Source: Symbiodinium natans (Eukaryota; Sar; Dinophyceae; Suessiales; Symbiodiniaceae). From it: a stretch of 64,000 bases of DNA. The stretch lies in the NCBI GenBank assembly GCA_905221605.1, contig CAJNDS010002634.1, positions 1,284,546 to 1,348,545 on the forward strand. The letters run 5' to 3'. The notes below the pieces were generated by a model. The model was not told where the DNA came from and did no database searches. It saw nothing but the letters and a program-made list of their open reading frames with translations. A program made the translations under genes and the position numbers. Positions 11,744 through 23,660 of this stretch are shown one piece after another (the stretch's first letter is position 1; each line of letters begins with the position of its first letter).

Positions 11744-11851
11744 TTGGAATGTTCCCGCCTTCTACTCGTACTAACAGTCCTTACTCGGGAGTATAGTGCC
11801 CCCTACTAAGCTCCGTATGAAGGACTGTTAGTGTCAGGGGGAACATCCCAA
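11744..11851. mobile_element. MITE-like family D, complete copy with long inverted ends
   Basis: The left end CTTGGAATGTTCCC continues with ACTAACAGTCCTTA. The right end carries GGACTGTTAGT and then GGGGGAACATCCCAAG, the inverted complement of the left with small changes. Length is about 108 bp. Relatives are at 19522-19582 and 38764-38881. It could extrude as a cruciform. Confidence 0.75.
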
Positions 11852-12221
11852 GACGAGACCAAGGTACAAGATTGCTCCGCTGGACCCCGGCGAGATTCGA
11901 GGCTGTGACATGGGTGAGGGGGGTCGCTTAGGGTTTAGGGTTTATGGTTTAGGGTTTAGGGGGCTTTTTTATTTTGAAAGCGCGAAGACAGTGGAGCCAA
12001 CTACCTACTGGTTCTGAGTGGGGGATGAGGGGTACCCCATAGAATCCTTTCAAGGGCCTGTCTAGGGGTCTCGGGGGGTATTCTGCGGTACTAGTTCCCC
12101 CAATTCCCTAGTGAAGAGCCAGAAAACAACTAGAACCATGCTGAGCAGGCATGGACGCATCCGAGACCGCGTTAGGCGCTCCGGAAATCATGCCTCCCGG
12201 CTTTGGTCTTCGGGGTGTTTG

Positions 12222-12247
12222 GGGGGGGGGGGGGGGGGGGGGGGGGG
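12222..12247. repeat. Poly-G run
   Basis: An uninterrupted run of about 26 G. Similar runs of about 13-26 G or C occur at 8837, 29858, 30571, 33593, 38814, 43650 and 46369. Confidence 0.9.
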
Positions 12248-12776
12248 TTGAGGGTCTTGAGGTCGGGTCACAGTGGAGTGTAGACCTCTTGGGGATCCTG
12301 TGATCTTTGTTTTTTTGGGGGGGGTTGCTTTGAGGTTTAGGGTTTAGGGATTAGGAGAGAACTTGGGGGGCTCCTCGTGCCTCCCATCTCCCGCGGAGAA
12401 GGTTTCTTTTCATGAACGGATCACGTACTTTGACTTGCCCTTCAACGATTTCAAGAAGCCCTGTTGAGTGTTACAGCCCACAGCCTGAAGACTGACGGTG
12501 CCGCTCCAAAGGTACGCCATTGAGCACTCCAGCTGCTGCGACGCAGCTGCAGCTGTGGCCGTGTGTTGGGGTGTATACACCGGGAATACAGGATTTCGCG
12601 TCGAGGCAGATGTGTCAGATAGGGTTGACCAAGTGTATACCAAGTGTCGTCCAGAATTCTTCTGGTCCAGGGGCCTTAACCCCTGAACCCTACCTGAAGG
12701 CTCCAATGTAGATCCTTTTCTTCTAGTACACTACACCAAAAAGGTACTACATTCGGAGCCTTTATGTAAACCCAGG

Positions 12777-15715
12777 CTGCCGGCTGTGCAATCCGGCGGG
12801 GCGCGGTTTCGAGATGCACGTGTCTCAAGGCATCGGTTGGCGCCAAAATTCGGGGTTCGGGTTTAGGGTTTTGGTTTTAGGGTTTTGGGTTTTGGGTTGT
12901 GTGGGCCAGAGGGTCTGTGGCTGGGTGGGGTGGCTTTGCCGGTTTGTTGCACTCTCATGGTGAGTTTGTACTAGCTAGTCGCGGCCTGAAGTCTGGGTTC
13001 GGACTCTTGAGAACCCCAAACCACTAAACCCTCCGCAGCGGCCACCTCACTGCGTAACCCGGCCGGCCCTTTCAGCGTCCCTACACCTAAACCAAAAGAT
13101 GCCTATTACACGTATTCATATTGTTCATGATCTGGATAACATGAATAACAAGAACGACGAACAAAAAACTACTAGCAAAGTCATTCATATTCCTTGAACA
13201 ACAATAAAAAAAAGCCAATAATTGATCTTGCCATGAAAAACCTCAAGCCCAGAACCCGAAGCCAAGCCCCACACAGGCGGCGAAGCTGGTGGACCCCCTG
13301 TGGTGATCCTTGGGCTCCATGTAGTCCTTGAGAACCCTGGACATGGTGCCCGAAGCCCTACACTCACTCCGTAACACACCTTCCCTTCCTCCTATAGGGT
13401 TTTGGGTTTAGGGCGGTTTAGGGTTAGAGTAGAATCTAATTTTTTGCTCCCCAAAGGCCCCGAGAGAAGCCCGGTTGCACTTCGGGAGAACGGTTTTTGA
13501 GGATGTAGAGCTCCTAGTTTCTCGGACCCAAGCGGAGCCCAAAACCGGTTGCAAAAAGGATTAGGGACGTGCGGACATCTGCTGGATGAAGTGTCTACCC
13601 CCCTCTGCTGTGCACACGGTGTCTAGTCACGAGTCTAGTCATGGTCTCTTGGGTTCACGAAGCTGCGGCTCGAAGCCGCTTTATACTGTTGTGATTGCAA
13701 ATTCTTCGTTTGTTATGATCCACCTGTATGGCGGTGAGTTTTTTTTCCGGACTTGTAACAGGCACCGGGGGGTCCCTCCGCGACAAAGGTTTGTAGCAGA
13801 CGGGCCGTGTCCGCGACAACCCCCCCCGCAACAAGGCTACAACCCCACCCCCCCGACAAGACAGCAATACCATTGAATTTTCTCATTGCCAATCTCGATG
13901 CGACCTTGATGCGTGTCTGCAGCAACTTTCACTCAGTCCGCGACAAGGCCTGCGCGACATACCCGCGACAACCCGCGCGACTGCTCGAGCCAGCAGGTGC
14001 CCATCTGTAGGACAACCTTGAACGAGAAGCCCAGGGTTTATATTTACAGGGTTCAGGGTTTAATGGCTCTCCGGTAAAATCTCTGCGATCCCTAACCCTT
14101 CATCCGAAACCCCAACCCTAAACCTAAGCCCTTTACCCTAAACCCTTGCAAAACCCAACTAAGAAAATTGGGTTCAAAGTAGCGGCGCGACAATGGTGAA
14201 ACAACCTGCCCGCGACAAGGCTTGTAACAGAGGAGGGGGGGGGGGACCCCCCGGGACAACCCGAATTTTGACCCACTGCCATATTTGTTCATGGAGTGTC
14301 GTCTAACTTAGGCCTCCCAGCTTCGAAGCTAGTTTGGTGAACATTCTTAAGCAACCACAGTCTCAGCCCGCTGGCCGCAGAGGAACTATGTCAAGCCCCT
14401 CACGTTTCCCGCTGTGTGCCACATCCAGACAGAGAAGTGCCTCACCTTAATGTTGTGCCGTGAAGACATGCTGATGTACTGGTCCATGACGAAACGATGC
14501 GAGATGGTTCAGGAGGGTTGTTGGGAGCGAAAACCTGACACGACTGTAGTGAACAGCCGAACCCTGTGGCTAAGACAGACCATGACAGAACCCTAAACCC
14601 TAAACCCTAAACCAGGAACGTGTGTCGTGCACTGCAGTGCATCTCTCTGAGTCAGCTAGGCGGGTGGCGAAAAAACCCTAAACCCTAAACCCTAAACCCT
14701 AAACCCAAGGTTCGGCAGCTACGACTGCCCGTGCTGCTGCTGCCTCCCGAACATGCAGCCCAAGCTGCCGGATGGGAGTTCACTCGGGCCCCGAGCTTCG
14801 AAATACAAAAATGGGAGTTTAGGGTTTCGGGTTTAGGATTTAGGGTTTAGGGTTCCAGGTTCAAAAAGGGTTGAGGGTTGAGGGTTTGGGGGTTAGGTGT
14901 TAGGGGTTAGGGGTTAGGGTTAGGGTTGAGGGTTTAGCCATACGAAGCTTTCAAAGCACCCACGCCTAGTTGCCTGAAGCAAGGCTGGTGCAGGTAGCCT
15001 GCGGATGCAGGAACTCAAAGCTTCAGGACCCTAAACGCAGACCAAAATGCAGGATTCTTGAATATACAGATGGGTACCTGACCACACCCACACTCCACAG
15101 ACGCAAGCGTCGCTACATGGCATGCGTAGACACTGATCGCGGCAACGTGGCAGGTCTGAGTCCCGCTACTACTGCGATGTTTGCCTCTACGTGCCGAAGT
15201 TCAAGTACAAGGAGGACGACCAGCTCGTGCACCCCGCCCTTTTAGCTTTTTCTGAATTCCAGAAGTTGCATGGGACATCATGCATGTGATGCATGTGACA
15301 CTCCGGAAAAGCCAGTGTCAACTACCACGACTAAGCCCCCTTTGGCCTGCCTGAAGCTGAAGTTGTGCAAGTACTGCAGAGGTACATCATTCATCCGGAG
15401 ACGTGCTTGGGTGGCGCCTGTGTGGCTTGCAACATCTGCAGCGGTAAGGGCATCGCATACATGCCCTTCTACTTCCACGACCCGGAGACCGGCGATGTGA
15501 TCGGCGAGTACGACAATCCCTACACCCCCCAGGTGCGGAAGGTTTGGGCAGGCTGGAAGAAGGAGTGTTGCTCCACGGCCGACACCTTCACAGTTGTCTT
15601 CCCCAAGGATGCAACTGTCAAGAGGAAGGCAGGCCTTTTGGGAATGACCTTTCTGATTGATTTTACCATTTTCGAGGGCCATCAGCAAAGCGCTACGCAT
15701 CTGGCCACGGAATAA
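12777..15715 (+). CDS. Phospholipid scramblase family protein, exons on + strand
   Basis: The pieces match the scramblase (PLSCR / tubby-like C-terminal barrel) family, which moves phospholipids between membrane leaflets in a Ca2+-dependent way in animals. Exon 14709-14787 carries a DCPCCCCLP cysteine cluster, corresponding to the palmitoylated Cys motif. Exon 15154 to about 15245 has YYCDVCLYVPKFKYKEDD. The last exon, from about 15350 to the TAA at 15713-15715, contains GGACVACNICSGKG, then a W-x-G-W segment, FTVVFPKDATVKRKAGLLG and the hydrophobic FLIDF terminal strand. Intron 14788-15153 has a GC donor and an AG|G acceptor, and the phase joins cleanly. A possible earlier exon at 12777-12830 reads CRLCNPAGRGFEMHVS, like the Cys/FEMHV region of the family. 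Exons between 12.83 and 14.7 kb are missing from my reading. The C-terminal half is convincing; the start is unknown. Confidence 0.8.
13755..14265. repeat. CCGCGACAA motif cluster
   Basis: The motif CCGCGACAA, often followed by GGCTTGTARCAGA, recurs at about 13777, 13810, 13938, 13962 and 14210, with related CGACAA forms between them. Two blocks also share long C or G runs. It lies in the presumed intron region upstream of the scramblase Cys-cluster exon. Confidence 0.55.
14650..14708. repeat. GGCGGGTGGC-A-rich leader plus CCCTAAA array ending at a splice acceptor
   Basis: GCTAGGCGGGTGGCGAAAAA leads directly into five CCCTAAA units that end in CCCAAG, the predicted acceptor of the scramblase Cys-cluster exon at 14709. 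The same leader followed by CCCTAAA-type units occurs at 23912, 23996 and 60966, and in weaker form at 30131 and 61540. Confidence 0.7.
14815..14938. repeat. TTTAGGG variants after scramblase exon
   Basis: TTTAGGG, TTTCGGG, TTGAGGG and TTAGGGG variants start about 28 nt after the predicted donor at 14788. They show stepwise drift from one unit to the next. Confidence 0.75.
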
Positions 15716-16552
15716 GCGGGGCATTCCAGCACGCCAACTCGTTCATGCCTGCTTGGGCTGCTGCGGTCAGGGGGTCTGCATACTTGATGCCCAAGTCACA
15801 TGTCCTGCAGCATACGCTCAACACGCACGTTTCATGCATCAGGTACTTGGACCCACGGGCCGAGCAGTTGCTAAGTCCTTGCAGTAGCTGGCCTAGACCC
15901 TAGTTGTCAGTCTAGCCAGCTGCTACATGTGTGAGCAGTTGTGAGCCACAGTAGATTTGTTGGGAGCACGTCCGAAAATGGCGATCAGGACCATTTTGTG
16001 CACACATACCGCGCTTACACATGTTTCCCGTTGAACCATACCATGAAATTAATCATGCCCCTCCTGTAAAGCAGGAGGTCAGCAGATGCTCTACAGTCTT
16101 CAGCAAGTTGAAAAAGGGCGCGACATGCATGCCGGACCCCGCCGCGTCGTTTGGGATAGTAGGGGCACCGAGACCGCTAGATGCCTTGAAGCTTTGAAGA
16201 CTACCTGGGAGGTGCCTGTCTCTTTACACTCCAAGAGCTCATCAAAGCTTCGGCGCCTGGGATGCAGAAAGTGGCTTGTTCGGGGGTGAGGGTTTAGTTT
16301 AGGGTTCAGGGTTCTCGGATTCAACATCGGTCGAGGTCTTCACTAGGGGCCTAGTGGCACCACCTCATCCGAGTCGGGTGAGGCTGTACAGTAGCAAGAT
16401 GTCCTTCCCTCCGGACTGCAAGCAGAACAGTCCACGATTCAGGGGCATGCCATCCCAGCTGTCTTCACTACAATCCTGCCCGAAGCCCTCATCCCCAAGC
16501 AGTGCCCGGCTTACGCGGGGCAAGCCTTTTGCTGTGAGGGGGGCTCTTTTTT

Positions 16553-17109
<557 letters not shown>

Positions 17110-17227
17110 GAAGCTCCACAGGATGGGTGGGGTGGTGTATAGGGTTTTCAACTCCGGGGCCCTGCCAGCACCGCAGTTCGCTACGTTGCAGCACATGCAG
17201 AAGCCCAAGCTCAAGCCTTCTGGAAAC

Positions 17228-17570
17228 TCGACTCCCTAAACCCTAAACCCTAAACCCTAAACCCTAAACCCTAAACCCTAAACCCTAGACGACTTTTGGG
17301 GGAGGAGAGGACCTGCTTCGACCACCTCCCTGAGTTTCTCTGCTGCCACGAGCCCCCGAGCATCGGCTGCTTCCGTGACGCCAAGCACCGCGAGCTGCGG
17401 CAAAGCTAAGCTCAGGCGTTTAGGGTTTAGGGTTTAGGGTTTAGGGTTTAGGGTTTAGGGTTTAGGGTTTAGGGTTTAGGGTTTAGGGTTAGGGTCTAGG
17501 GTCTAGGGTCTAGGGTTTAGGGTTTAGGGTTTAGGGTTTAGGGTTTAGGGTGGTTTAGGGTTTAGGGTCA
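17228..17570. repeat. CCCTAAA array, exon-like stretch, then TTTAGGG array
   Basis: A CCCTAAA array at 17233-17288 and a TTTAGGG array at 17418-17570 (with TCTAGGG variants) face each other across a roughly 120-bp GC-rich island. The two arrays are inverted relative to each other. Confidence 0.9.
17297..17410 (+). CDS. Exon-like island between inverted telomere-like arrays
   Basis: The frame LLGEERTCFDHLPEFLCC, then HEPPSIGCFRDAKHRELRQ, runs open to TAA at about 17409. It contains clustered Cys and acidic residues and has coding-like composition. The family is not recognised. It is placed exactly between a CCCTAAA array upstream and a TTTAGGG array downstream. Confidence 0.4.
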
Positions 17571-18455
17571 AGATCCATGTGTAGTTTTTATTGCTATGCA
17601 TGTTAATGTATTCGTTCCTTATACGGAATCGGTGGATGGATTTGGTGCAAGTTTTGGGGCTTCGTCCTAGCGGGAAGTGCAGCATACTTATTCAATAGCC
17701 CCGTGTTATTGTATTTCATGATGACTTGTCTTTGTTGGAGGAGTTGACGGAGAGGGAAAGTGGGAGGAGTCTACTGACAGATGCAAGAAGAGGGACTGAG
17801 AGGAAGAACGTTAAGTGGCAGCTCCTATTAACATCAGCACAGTATGTGATGTTGGCGAGCAGCTGAGGACATGTGCTGCAGTAAGGCGCGGACAGTCAGA
17901 AAACAGTGCTGTAAGGCTGAATGTTGCTTGCCCAAGGTGTCAGAGTTTTTTGCAGGAGTGCAAGGTTGCGTTATAAGATCTAATGCTTCGGTGATGTCTT
18001 CGTCGCAAAGCAGCGCTTGTCATTCACGAAAACTGAATGCGTGATGCCCTTGTGACATGGGTTGCTGCGTAGGTGTAGCAAGCCCATCGTAGCGGATCTG
18101 TGAACTTGCAGATTGTGTCACCTGGGCGCGGGTTACACGTGCACCAAGACTCCTGTCCCCTGCATGCTGTGACGCGCCAGAATTCGCTGTGGCATGTGCT
18201 GGGGCGTTCTGCGCACTTGAGGCAAAAGCAATTGCTCTAGGCACTACTGTTCACGGCACATGCCTCTGTCTATGCCCGCGGATTGAGCAAGGCATCCCAC
18301 GCTTGGGGGCCATCTCCCCTCATTCTACATCTTTGCATGTGATTGTTTGTAAATTGCAAAACGAAGGTCCTGTTTGGGTCTGCCACAAGGTGCAGCGCCC
18401 TTCGAATAAGAACCCCAAGAGAGACCCAGAGAACTTCCAATGTTCTTCCAAGCAT
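17571..18455. other. Repeat-free stretch without assignable gene
   Basis: This 880-bp stretch has no telomere-like repeats and mixed composition. The longest frame (minus strand, 18244-18020, 74 codons) has no motif I know. I see nothing that can be assigned. Confidence 0.4.
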
Positions 18456-18525
18456 TTAGGGTTTAGGGTTTAGGGTTTAGGGTTTAGGGTTTAGGGTTTA
18501 GGGTTTAGGGTTTAGGGTTTAGGAT
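18456..18525. repeat. TTTAGGG array
   Basis: About nine perfect TTTAGGG units followed by one TTTAGGA unit. Confidence 0.95.
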
Positions 18526-19094
18526 TGGGGACTTGGCGCAGGCACCATTCTCCTCTGAGACGCTGACGCAAGACTACCTGCTAGTCCTTGTCACAGGCTT
18601 TCAGCGACGAGGCTGCATCATACCATCGTCCCCTTAGGCCCTTACGACATAGCTTCGGCTTTTTTAACATTACCCACGGAAATACAACTAATGTGTTTTT
18701 GAGGAGTCTAAGGGGAGCATGTCTTGCCCTTTGGTCGAGGGTGTAGGGCTTTGAGCTTCAATCTTTCTCGAGTACAACTAAGACATGCTGATGGAGTTTG
18801 ACTCGTTGGGCTGCACATGGTTTCTTTGTTGCGGCCCTTCAAGACACAACGCCTCGTGCGTGCGGTCTCGTTTGACCTGCACAGATCCTGTGAGGCTCCA
18901 GCCTGAAACCCCAACCAGCCCGGTGGACGGTGAAGCCCCACATAGGTCGATGCTGTCTACACCCTCAAGCCCTGTATACACCCTACAAACCCTCCAAACC
19001 CTCCAAACCCTACATCTACACCCTGGGTGCCCTCCCAAAACCTATAAACCCCCGATACCCTCTAAACCCTGGGCCCATTCACCCGATGCCCCAG

Positions 19095-19265
19095 GGAGGT
19101 GCTTCAGCGCAGCTGTCCCTTCGCTGCGGCCTTGACTCAGCTCTTGCCTTATACCATGGATCCTTGTCAGCAGAGGACCTTACGGTTGAGGGCTTTGTTC
19201 GGGTTCCCTGGGAGGACTTCTGCAGACATGCTTGGCGACTCATGAATCAACATTCTGTGCATCCT
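19095..19265 (+). CDS. Exon-like stretch, unassigned
   Basis: The + strand reads LRCGLDSALALYHGSL, then SAEDLTVEGFVRVPWEDF and CRHAWRLMNQHSVHPG, open throughout with coding-like composition. The family is not recognised. A further open piece, EENLDLKIQVLVGHEMV, lies at about 19353-19405. Together with the pieces near 20.2 and 20.4 kb they may be exons of one gene. Confidence 0.45.
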
Positions 19266-19521
19266 GGGCCACTCTGGGGCCCCCAAGCTCCCCCTCCCCC
19301 TCACCCCCCCCCCCCATGAAAAAAGCATGCCTTCCCATGCCTGGCAAGCTGAGGAGAACCTTGACCTGAAGATCCAGGTCCTAGTCGGCCACGAGATGGT
19401 TCCCCTCGCCGCGCGCTCAGCGGGAGAACCTGACCCTGAGCCCCAGAGACCCTGGAGGCGCGGACTTCTCCGGGCGCATCATCTCAGATCCCTGCAGTAG
19501 CGCCCAGCTCAGGCGAAACCC

Positions 19522-19582
19522 TAATGTTCCCCCTTAGACTAACAGTCCTTACCAGGGGTTTGTATAAGGGGGAACATCCCAA
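19522..19582. mobile_element. MITE-like family D, short copy
   Basis: Both ends of family D (AATGTTCCCCC with ACTAACAGTCCTTA, and GGGGGAACATCCCAA) are within 61 bp. The right inner arm is missing, so this is an internally deleted copy. Confidence 0.65.
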
Positions 19583-20074
19583 CCTAAACCCTCAAGCTGG
19601 CAAGGCTTTCTTGGGCTTTGGGACCCTGAGGCTTGAGACTGTTTGGGCCCCCTTCTGCGGAAGACGGCCTAAAACCTGTCTGAGATGAGGGCAGAAGGGT
19701 GTGATGCCGCCCTCCGAGCACGGCCTTCCCTTCCGAGGTGTAGTTGAGGGTAGGTGGATTAACTAGGCGTGGGGGATGTACTATTTGTTCGATGCCGTGC
19801 CTAGTTGAACTGAGTTTGCCTGCAAGTCGGATCGGGAGACTCTGTGCCTTGCCTGCCTCTGCGCGCGCGTGAGAGTCGAAACACTACAAATGTTGTGAGT
19901 CCAAATTGCCGCGCACCAGGGGTGGCTGGCACTTCAACACTTACCCACATGGGTATATAGGTACCCCCAAAATAACCCAAAAGGCCAGAATTCTTATTGC
20001 AGGACTCCCCCCCAAATGATTTCATATCTTCAGCTTGAGCCTGGACTCCCTCCCCCACAGGACTCCCCACCTCA

Positions 20075-20175
20075 TACAGGGGTCGGAAGAATTACTACTA
20101 GTTTTCCCTTGTGGTCCCTTTATGAATATACTAGAATAACCCCCAAAACCCTGTAGATTCTCCAGGACTCCTTAG
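20075..20175 (+). mobile_element. MITE-like family F copy
   Basis: ACAGGGGTCGGAAG on the left, TTTCCCTTGTGGTCCCTTTA in the core and CCCCCAAAACCCTGTA further on match the copies at 7737 and 48610. It lies about 40 bp before an exon-like stretch. Confidence 0.65.
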
Positions 20176-20211
20176 GTTTCATGGATATTTGGGGGTCATT
20201 GTGCTGAAACC

Positions 20212-20276
20212 TCTCAGGCCCGAGCCATGAGCTACGCGGGCGCCGGGTGGAGCAACCTGCTGGCGAGCCTTTGGCG
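20212..20276 (+). CDS. Exon-like stretch with strong donor, unassigned
   Basis: Reads ARAMSYAGAGWSNLLASLW and ends at a textbook donor, GCG|GTAAGA. A second open piece follows at about 20402-20520 (KEALDRVRASLHSH then WLLQNCVGGIVPPLVRR). The family is not recognised. Confidence 0.4.
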
Positions 20277-20525
20277 GTAAGAACTTGCTGCGGAGAAGTC
20301 GGGGTTTGAGGGGGGGGGGGGGGGTTTAGGATCCACAACCCATCGTTTCGTAGATGCGTTCGAGCTCAGATGTGCACTAAGAATGCTACAAGCCTGAAGT
20401 TCCCAAGAAAGAGGCCCTTGACCGCGTCAGAGCCTCCCTACACTCCCACACAAATCCCAAAATGTGGCTTTTACAGAACTGCGTTGGGGGAATTGTGCCA
20501 CCTCTGGTGAGGCGAAGACGCCTCC

Positions 20526-20658
20526 TTAGGGTTTAGGGTTTAGGGTTTAGGGTTTAGGGTTTAGGGTTTAGGGTTTAGGGTTTAGGGTTTAGGGTTTAGG
20601 GTTTAGGGTTTAGGGTTTAGGGTTTAGGGTTTAGGGTTTAGGGTTTAGGGTTTAGGGT
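20526..20658. repeat. TTTAGGG array, about 19 units
   Basis: One of the two longest perfect TTTAGGG arrays in the window; the other is at 47772-47905. Confidence 0.97.
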
Positions 20659-20781
20659 CCCTGGTTTGGAGCCCCTGGGTTTGCCTGGACTCAAGGCTTT
20701 GGGTTCAAACGTTTTAGGAGTGGGGCCCTGTCTCCCCCACAATGCGCTCCCAAAGGCTACAGTGCCAGGTTCAGGGCTTCT

Positions 20782-20950
20782 AGTACTTGGACAGGTTCAT
20801 GGGTAGTTATACGTGGGGATAGAAGCAGGGCAACTATACGTACAACTGGCTATAACCCTTGTTTAGGGCGCGTAAGAGCTCTAATTACTACTTTTAAACC
20901 CGACGCCCTAAACCCCTTTTAACCTACTTATAACCACCCCATGAAGCACC
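20782..20950. mobile_element. MITE-like family E copy
   Basis: The left end TACTTGGACAGGTTCATGGG continues with TAGTTATACG. The right end ACTTATAACCACCCCATGAA is the inverted complement. Other copies are at 45787, 47427, 53435 and 54002. It contains CCCTAAACCCC units inside. Confidence 0.6.
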
Positions 20951-20960
20951 CTAAAGCCGA

Positions 20961-21190
20961 AACCCTAAACCCTAAACCCTAAACCCTAAACCCTAAACCC
21001 TAAACCCTAAACCTAGGAGTGAGTGGCCAATCTTCGGGATCCTGAACCGCATACGGGAGATGCGTGGCCCAGCTGGACTTGGCTTCTAGGAAAGGGTTCA
21101 GGGTTCAGGGTTCAGGGTTCAGGGTTTAGGGTTTAGGGCAGTTTAGGGTTTAGGGTTTAGGGTTTAGGTTCAGGCTTAGGGTTTGCTACT
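20961..21190. repeat. CCCTAAA array facing TTCAGGG/TTTAGGG array
   Basis: CCCTAAA units at 20961-21013 are followed, after about 80 bp, by TTCAGGG units (21092-21122) that grade into TTTAGGG (to 21185). The arrays are inverted relative to each other. Confidence 0.9.
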
Positions 21191-22010
21191 ATTTGCTTCA
21201 GAACCCCAAAAGAATAAGAACTCATGATCTGTATATTGCCCTTATGAGGAGGATTGTGTTTTATTTCTTGTCACTCTTAAGCAAAAACTGGTTTGGGGTT
21301 TGGGTTTTGAGGTTTGGGGTTTAGGGTGAGATCCCAGGGCTCTCGTGAATCATTGATGTAAGCTTGGCGCAGTCGTGCATGGCTAGTTCTCTAAAAATGG
21401 GCACCGTACCGATAGCTGCACTTGTATCGCTCTTGCTCTTGCAGAATTATCGTTGCGGTTTTTCCTGCAACTGTTATTGGGCATGTTCTGTGTCCATTGA
21501 CATTGTTTTCTTCTTATGAGCCTTCTTTTAACTTGCCAAAAGGAACACTACAGTAACCTCAAGATCGACCCACATGTTTATGGACTGAGGGTTTGCGGGT
21601 TGCAAGGCTGCCAGCTCAGACACGGTGTGGAAGGGCACTTTCTGGGTTTAGGGTTTAGGGCTGTTCCACTTGCACAGTGACGAACATGAAAGACACATCA
21701 GGGCAGGACTAAGCTACCAGCACCAACTCCTGCTTTGGATTGCTGCGCGAAGAGGTGTGTGCACTCCAATTTAGCACACATAGAGTGTAAGGTCACCCTA
21801 AACCCTGAAACCCTACAAGCCAAAACCCCGAAAACCCAAAAGCCCCAAAAACAAGGCAACGGGCTTGGCTTTGTGCCCAGGGGTCAAGTCGGAAACTTCG
21901 AGCGCCTACTACAAAAGCCTTGGGCAGAGCACCACGCCCTCTCCAGTGATGGCAGCCGGGAATATTTTGAGACGGGTTAGAAATTTGAGGTTTCGTGTTC
22001 TGGTCAAGGG

Positions 22011-22168
22011 ACTCAAGAGGGGCCCTTGTAAGAGGTTATTTAGGGGGCTACTTTGGTATATAGCGACTATGTAAGGTATACATATATATATATATATATG
22101 GTATGTATATATATATATAGGGGTTATAAAGGGGAGTCAGATTAAGGGCCCCTTCTAACATTCCCTCC
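22011..22168. mobile_element. MITE-like family C copy with internal TA microsatellite
   Basis: The left end CAAGAGGGGCCCTTGTAAGA and the right end AAGGGCCCCTTCTAAC are inverted relatives. Other copies are at 31021, 48350 and 62843. The middle holds a (TA)n tract at 22080-22120. Confidence 0.55.
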
Positions 22169-23429
22169 TTATACCCCCCTTTATCAGGGTGCTTGTCATT
22201 AGGCTTATTGTAATTGTCATGATGTCTCGAAGCCGTAGCCGCAGCAAATAAGGTCACCCAAACGACTGGCTTTGTAACCGGTTGTTTTTCAGGGTAGCCC
22301 GCTGGGGCAGAGGGTGGCACCTGATGTCGCAGACGCATACCTGAACAATTCCCGCCAAGATTTTCAAGCAGACCTCTCCGTACCTCAGCCAAAGTGCCGC
22401 TGGACTCTGCACCCGGCTTTAAGCTGGCAAACTTGTGTTTATGGCCCGACACCACTAGAGAGAGTCCAACACGACCTCTCCGGAACGCTAAGACGAGAAC
22501 ACGACCTTGCTTAGAATGTTGCTGATATCTCATCCTTCCAAGACTTGAGATGTTTTGCTCATGGCTTGAGACGCTTCATAAGTTTTTGTGTGGGCAAGCT
22601 TTCCAAGCACGGAGGCGATTTCATGCGATTTCCTTGTGCAGTCATCACGTCACCCTAAACTCGAAACCCTAAACCCGATGTCACCCAGTGCACCTGTGGG
22701 TCCTATAAGGCATCCAAGGGTCTTACTAGCTGTAAGCATGGAGAGCCTATTCCCCCCAATAACTTACCTTTTTGGTAAGTGTTGTCTATGGATACTATAA
22801 GGGATACTACTCTAGCCACCTACAAGAATTTCGCAGGTTACCTAAGAATCCCAAAAAAGGGCTCCTACTGTCGTAACCTACAGAGGATGTAGGTTTTTGG
22901 GCTTCTTAAGGTAGAGCCCTAAGCTCACAAGGCCCTTGCCCAGCTCAATGCCTCCAGCTGCATGATGCGCGCCACTGCGAGGCCTGGTTTAGGGTTTGGG
23001 GTTTGGGGTTTAGGGTTTAGGGTTTGGGGTTTAGGGTTTAGGGTTAAGGGGTCCTGTTAAGGGGTTTTGATTCTAATCTTAGGTTTAAGGGGTTTGAGGT
23101 GTGCTGAGGGGTATCCCGATTTTGGTGAAATACCCATCAAGGCCCCCCCCCCTTATTACTTGTGGCAAAATGTGAGACTGTTTGTTTGTTTTTTTTCACA
23201 TCCGTGCTCACCTGCTCTCTCACTGTTTGACATCAAAACTGACAGAATTACAAAAAGCCGATTGGAGATGGTCCATTGTCAGCAATGATTGGGCATCCTG
23301 TCATCTTGTTCGGTCCAAGGTGTTTAAAGGTCTTCACAGCAGCGATTCCAAGCTAAGGCTTCCAGGCTTCCGGGCTTAGGGGTGTGTGGGTTTTTGCTAG
23401 ATTGTACGGACCAAGTGGCACGCATGATG

Positions 23430-23660
23430 TCACGCGGCATGCTCAGGGCAGCAGGCAGTACTTAGCAAGCAGGTCAGGGAGGCTCAGGCGGGCGACTGTA
23501 CCGAAAAAATGTTACCTTAACAGGCAGGCCAGGGCAACTTTTCCGGAATGTTGCCTTCACAAGCAGGTCAGGGAGGCTCAGGCGAGCAACTGTGCCAGAA
23601 TGTTGCCTCAAGATTCAGGGCAGGGATGCTGGGACAGGCAACTGTGCCGGAATGATGCTT
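23430..23660. repeat. Degenerate minisatellite, about 60-bp unit
   Basis: Four imperfect units share GCAGGTCAGGGAGGCTCAGG, then CAACTGTGCC and GGAATGTTGCCT. The units vary between about 50 and 60 bp. Confidence 0.75.

Noticed and set aside
22048-22533. 161-aa minus-strand ORF
   Set aside because: It runs through a TA microsatellite and a family C element and shows no domain.
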